Part shown: positions 63,822-64,000 of the stretch, piece by piece
Layout of the letters: the number at the start of each line of letters is the position of its first letter
Numbering within the stretch: position 1 is the first letter of the stretch
Source of the DNA: JAPYTK01 sp964401935
Lineage (GTDB): Bacteria > Myxococcota_A > Polyangia > Polyangiales > Polyangiaceae
Assembly (NCBI GenBank): GCA_964401935.1
Contig: CAYOAL010000041.1
Span: forward strand, 1-64,000
Reading direction: 5' to 3'
DNA: 64,000 bases
Notes under the pieces: generated by a model
The model's input: the letters and a program-made list of their open reading frames with translations, nothing else
What the model was told of the DNA's origin: nothing
Database searches by the model: none
Translations under genes and position numbers: made by a program

Positions 63822-64000
63822 TCAGAACGGCACGGTGAGCTGCCCTGCCCCACCCCCGAGGCTCGGGCCGAGCTCCAGCCGGATCGCCGTCTCCCCGTCG
63901 TCGGGCGCGGTGACCAGGTAGTGGATGATCAGGCCGAGGCTCACCCCCACGAGCCCGATGCCCACCCCGAGCGACACGTCGGCGGCGATGAGCTTGGTGC
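63822..64000 (-). CDS. C-terminal end of a membrane protein (5' end outside window)
   Basis: The last 59 codons are seen. One hydrophobic helix (VSLGVGIGLVGVSLGLIIHYLV) is followed by a 30-residue tail (PDDGETAIRLELGPSLGGGAGQLTVPF). The pattern resembles the end of myxobacterial TPR or PEGA-type membrane proteins, but too little is present for a firm call. Confidence 0.55.
   Translation of the reverse strand, partial: TKLIAADVSLGVGIGLVGVSLGLIIHYLVTAPDDGETAIRLELGPSLGGGAGQLTVPF

Overview
The window is high-GC DNA with densely packed genes. It most likely comes from a myxobacterium (Myxococcota). The reasons are the giant lipoprotein made of the CDDGN...GDGC cysteine-rich repeat typical of that phylum, lipoproteins with Gly/Ser-rich linkers, a J-domain/TPR protein paired with DnaK, and many TPR lipoproteins. 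Placement in Polyangia is a guess. No taxonomy search was possible.

Left part, 1 to about 12.2 kb: the right end of an integrated phage-like element, all on the + strand. It carries a RecA-fold DnaB-like ATPase cut by the window edge, HTH proteins, a string of small genes coupled by ATGA/GTGA overlaps, a tape measure protein, a baseplate spike-like protein, an XRE regulator and a tyrosine recombinase. The recombinase gene runs into the 3' half of a tRNA-Phe(GAA) gene, the probable attachment site. No capsid, portal or lysis gene was recognised, but the left part of the element lies outside the window. Three stretches (1.06-1.49, 5.25-5.57 and 9.01-9.66 kb) are packed with hairpins. The last holds seven with 8-nt loops, four of them centred on CTAG. 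This is the least explained feature of the window.

From 12.2 to 21 kb on the - strand, read right to left: an ECF-like sigma factor, a membrane protein with a repeated cytoplasmic module (probable anti-sigma factor), a lipoprotein, a J-domain protein, DnaK, an M1-type metallopeptidase, a membrane protein and tRNA-Phe. A zinc-ribbon rhomboid protease diverges from the sigma gene. From 22.2 to 27.8 kb lies the cell-elongation cluster mreB-mreC-mreD-mrdA-rodA (- strand). It is followed by rpmG, an lgt-like gene and divergent moeA.

From 31.2 to 38.8 kb one gene encodes a lipoprotein of about 2,500 residues with roughly 50 cysteine-rich modules in two arrays, separated by a non-repetitive region. 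Next come a polytopic GT-C-like membrane protein, a TPR protein, epmA, an unknown gene, a PQQ-type sugar dehydrogenase lipoprotein, surE, a ribbon-helix-helix protein coupled to a zinc-finger ParA, purH and a lipoprotein.

The right part (51-64 kb) holds the proteostasis set lon, clpX, clpP and tig on the - strand. It also has two small unknown genes, a canonical parA-parB pair, a TPR lipoprotein, glnD (nitrogen sensing), and the 3' end of a membrane protein gene cut by the window edge. A near-perfect 30-bp palindrome lies between parA and its divergent neighbour.
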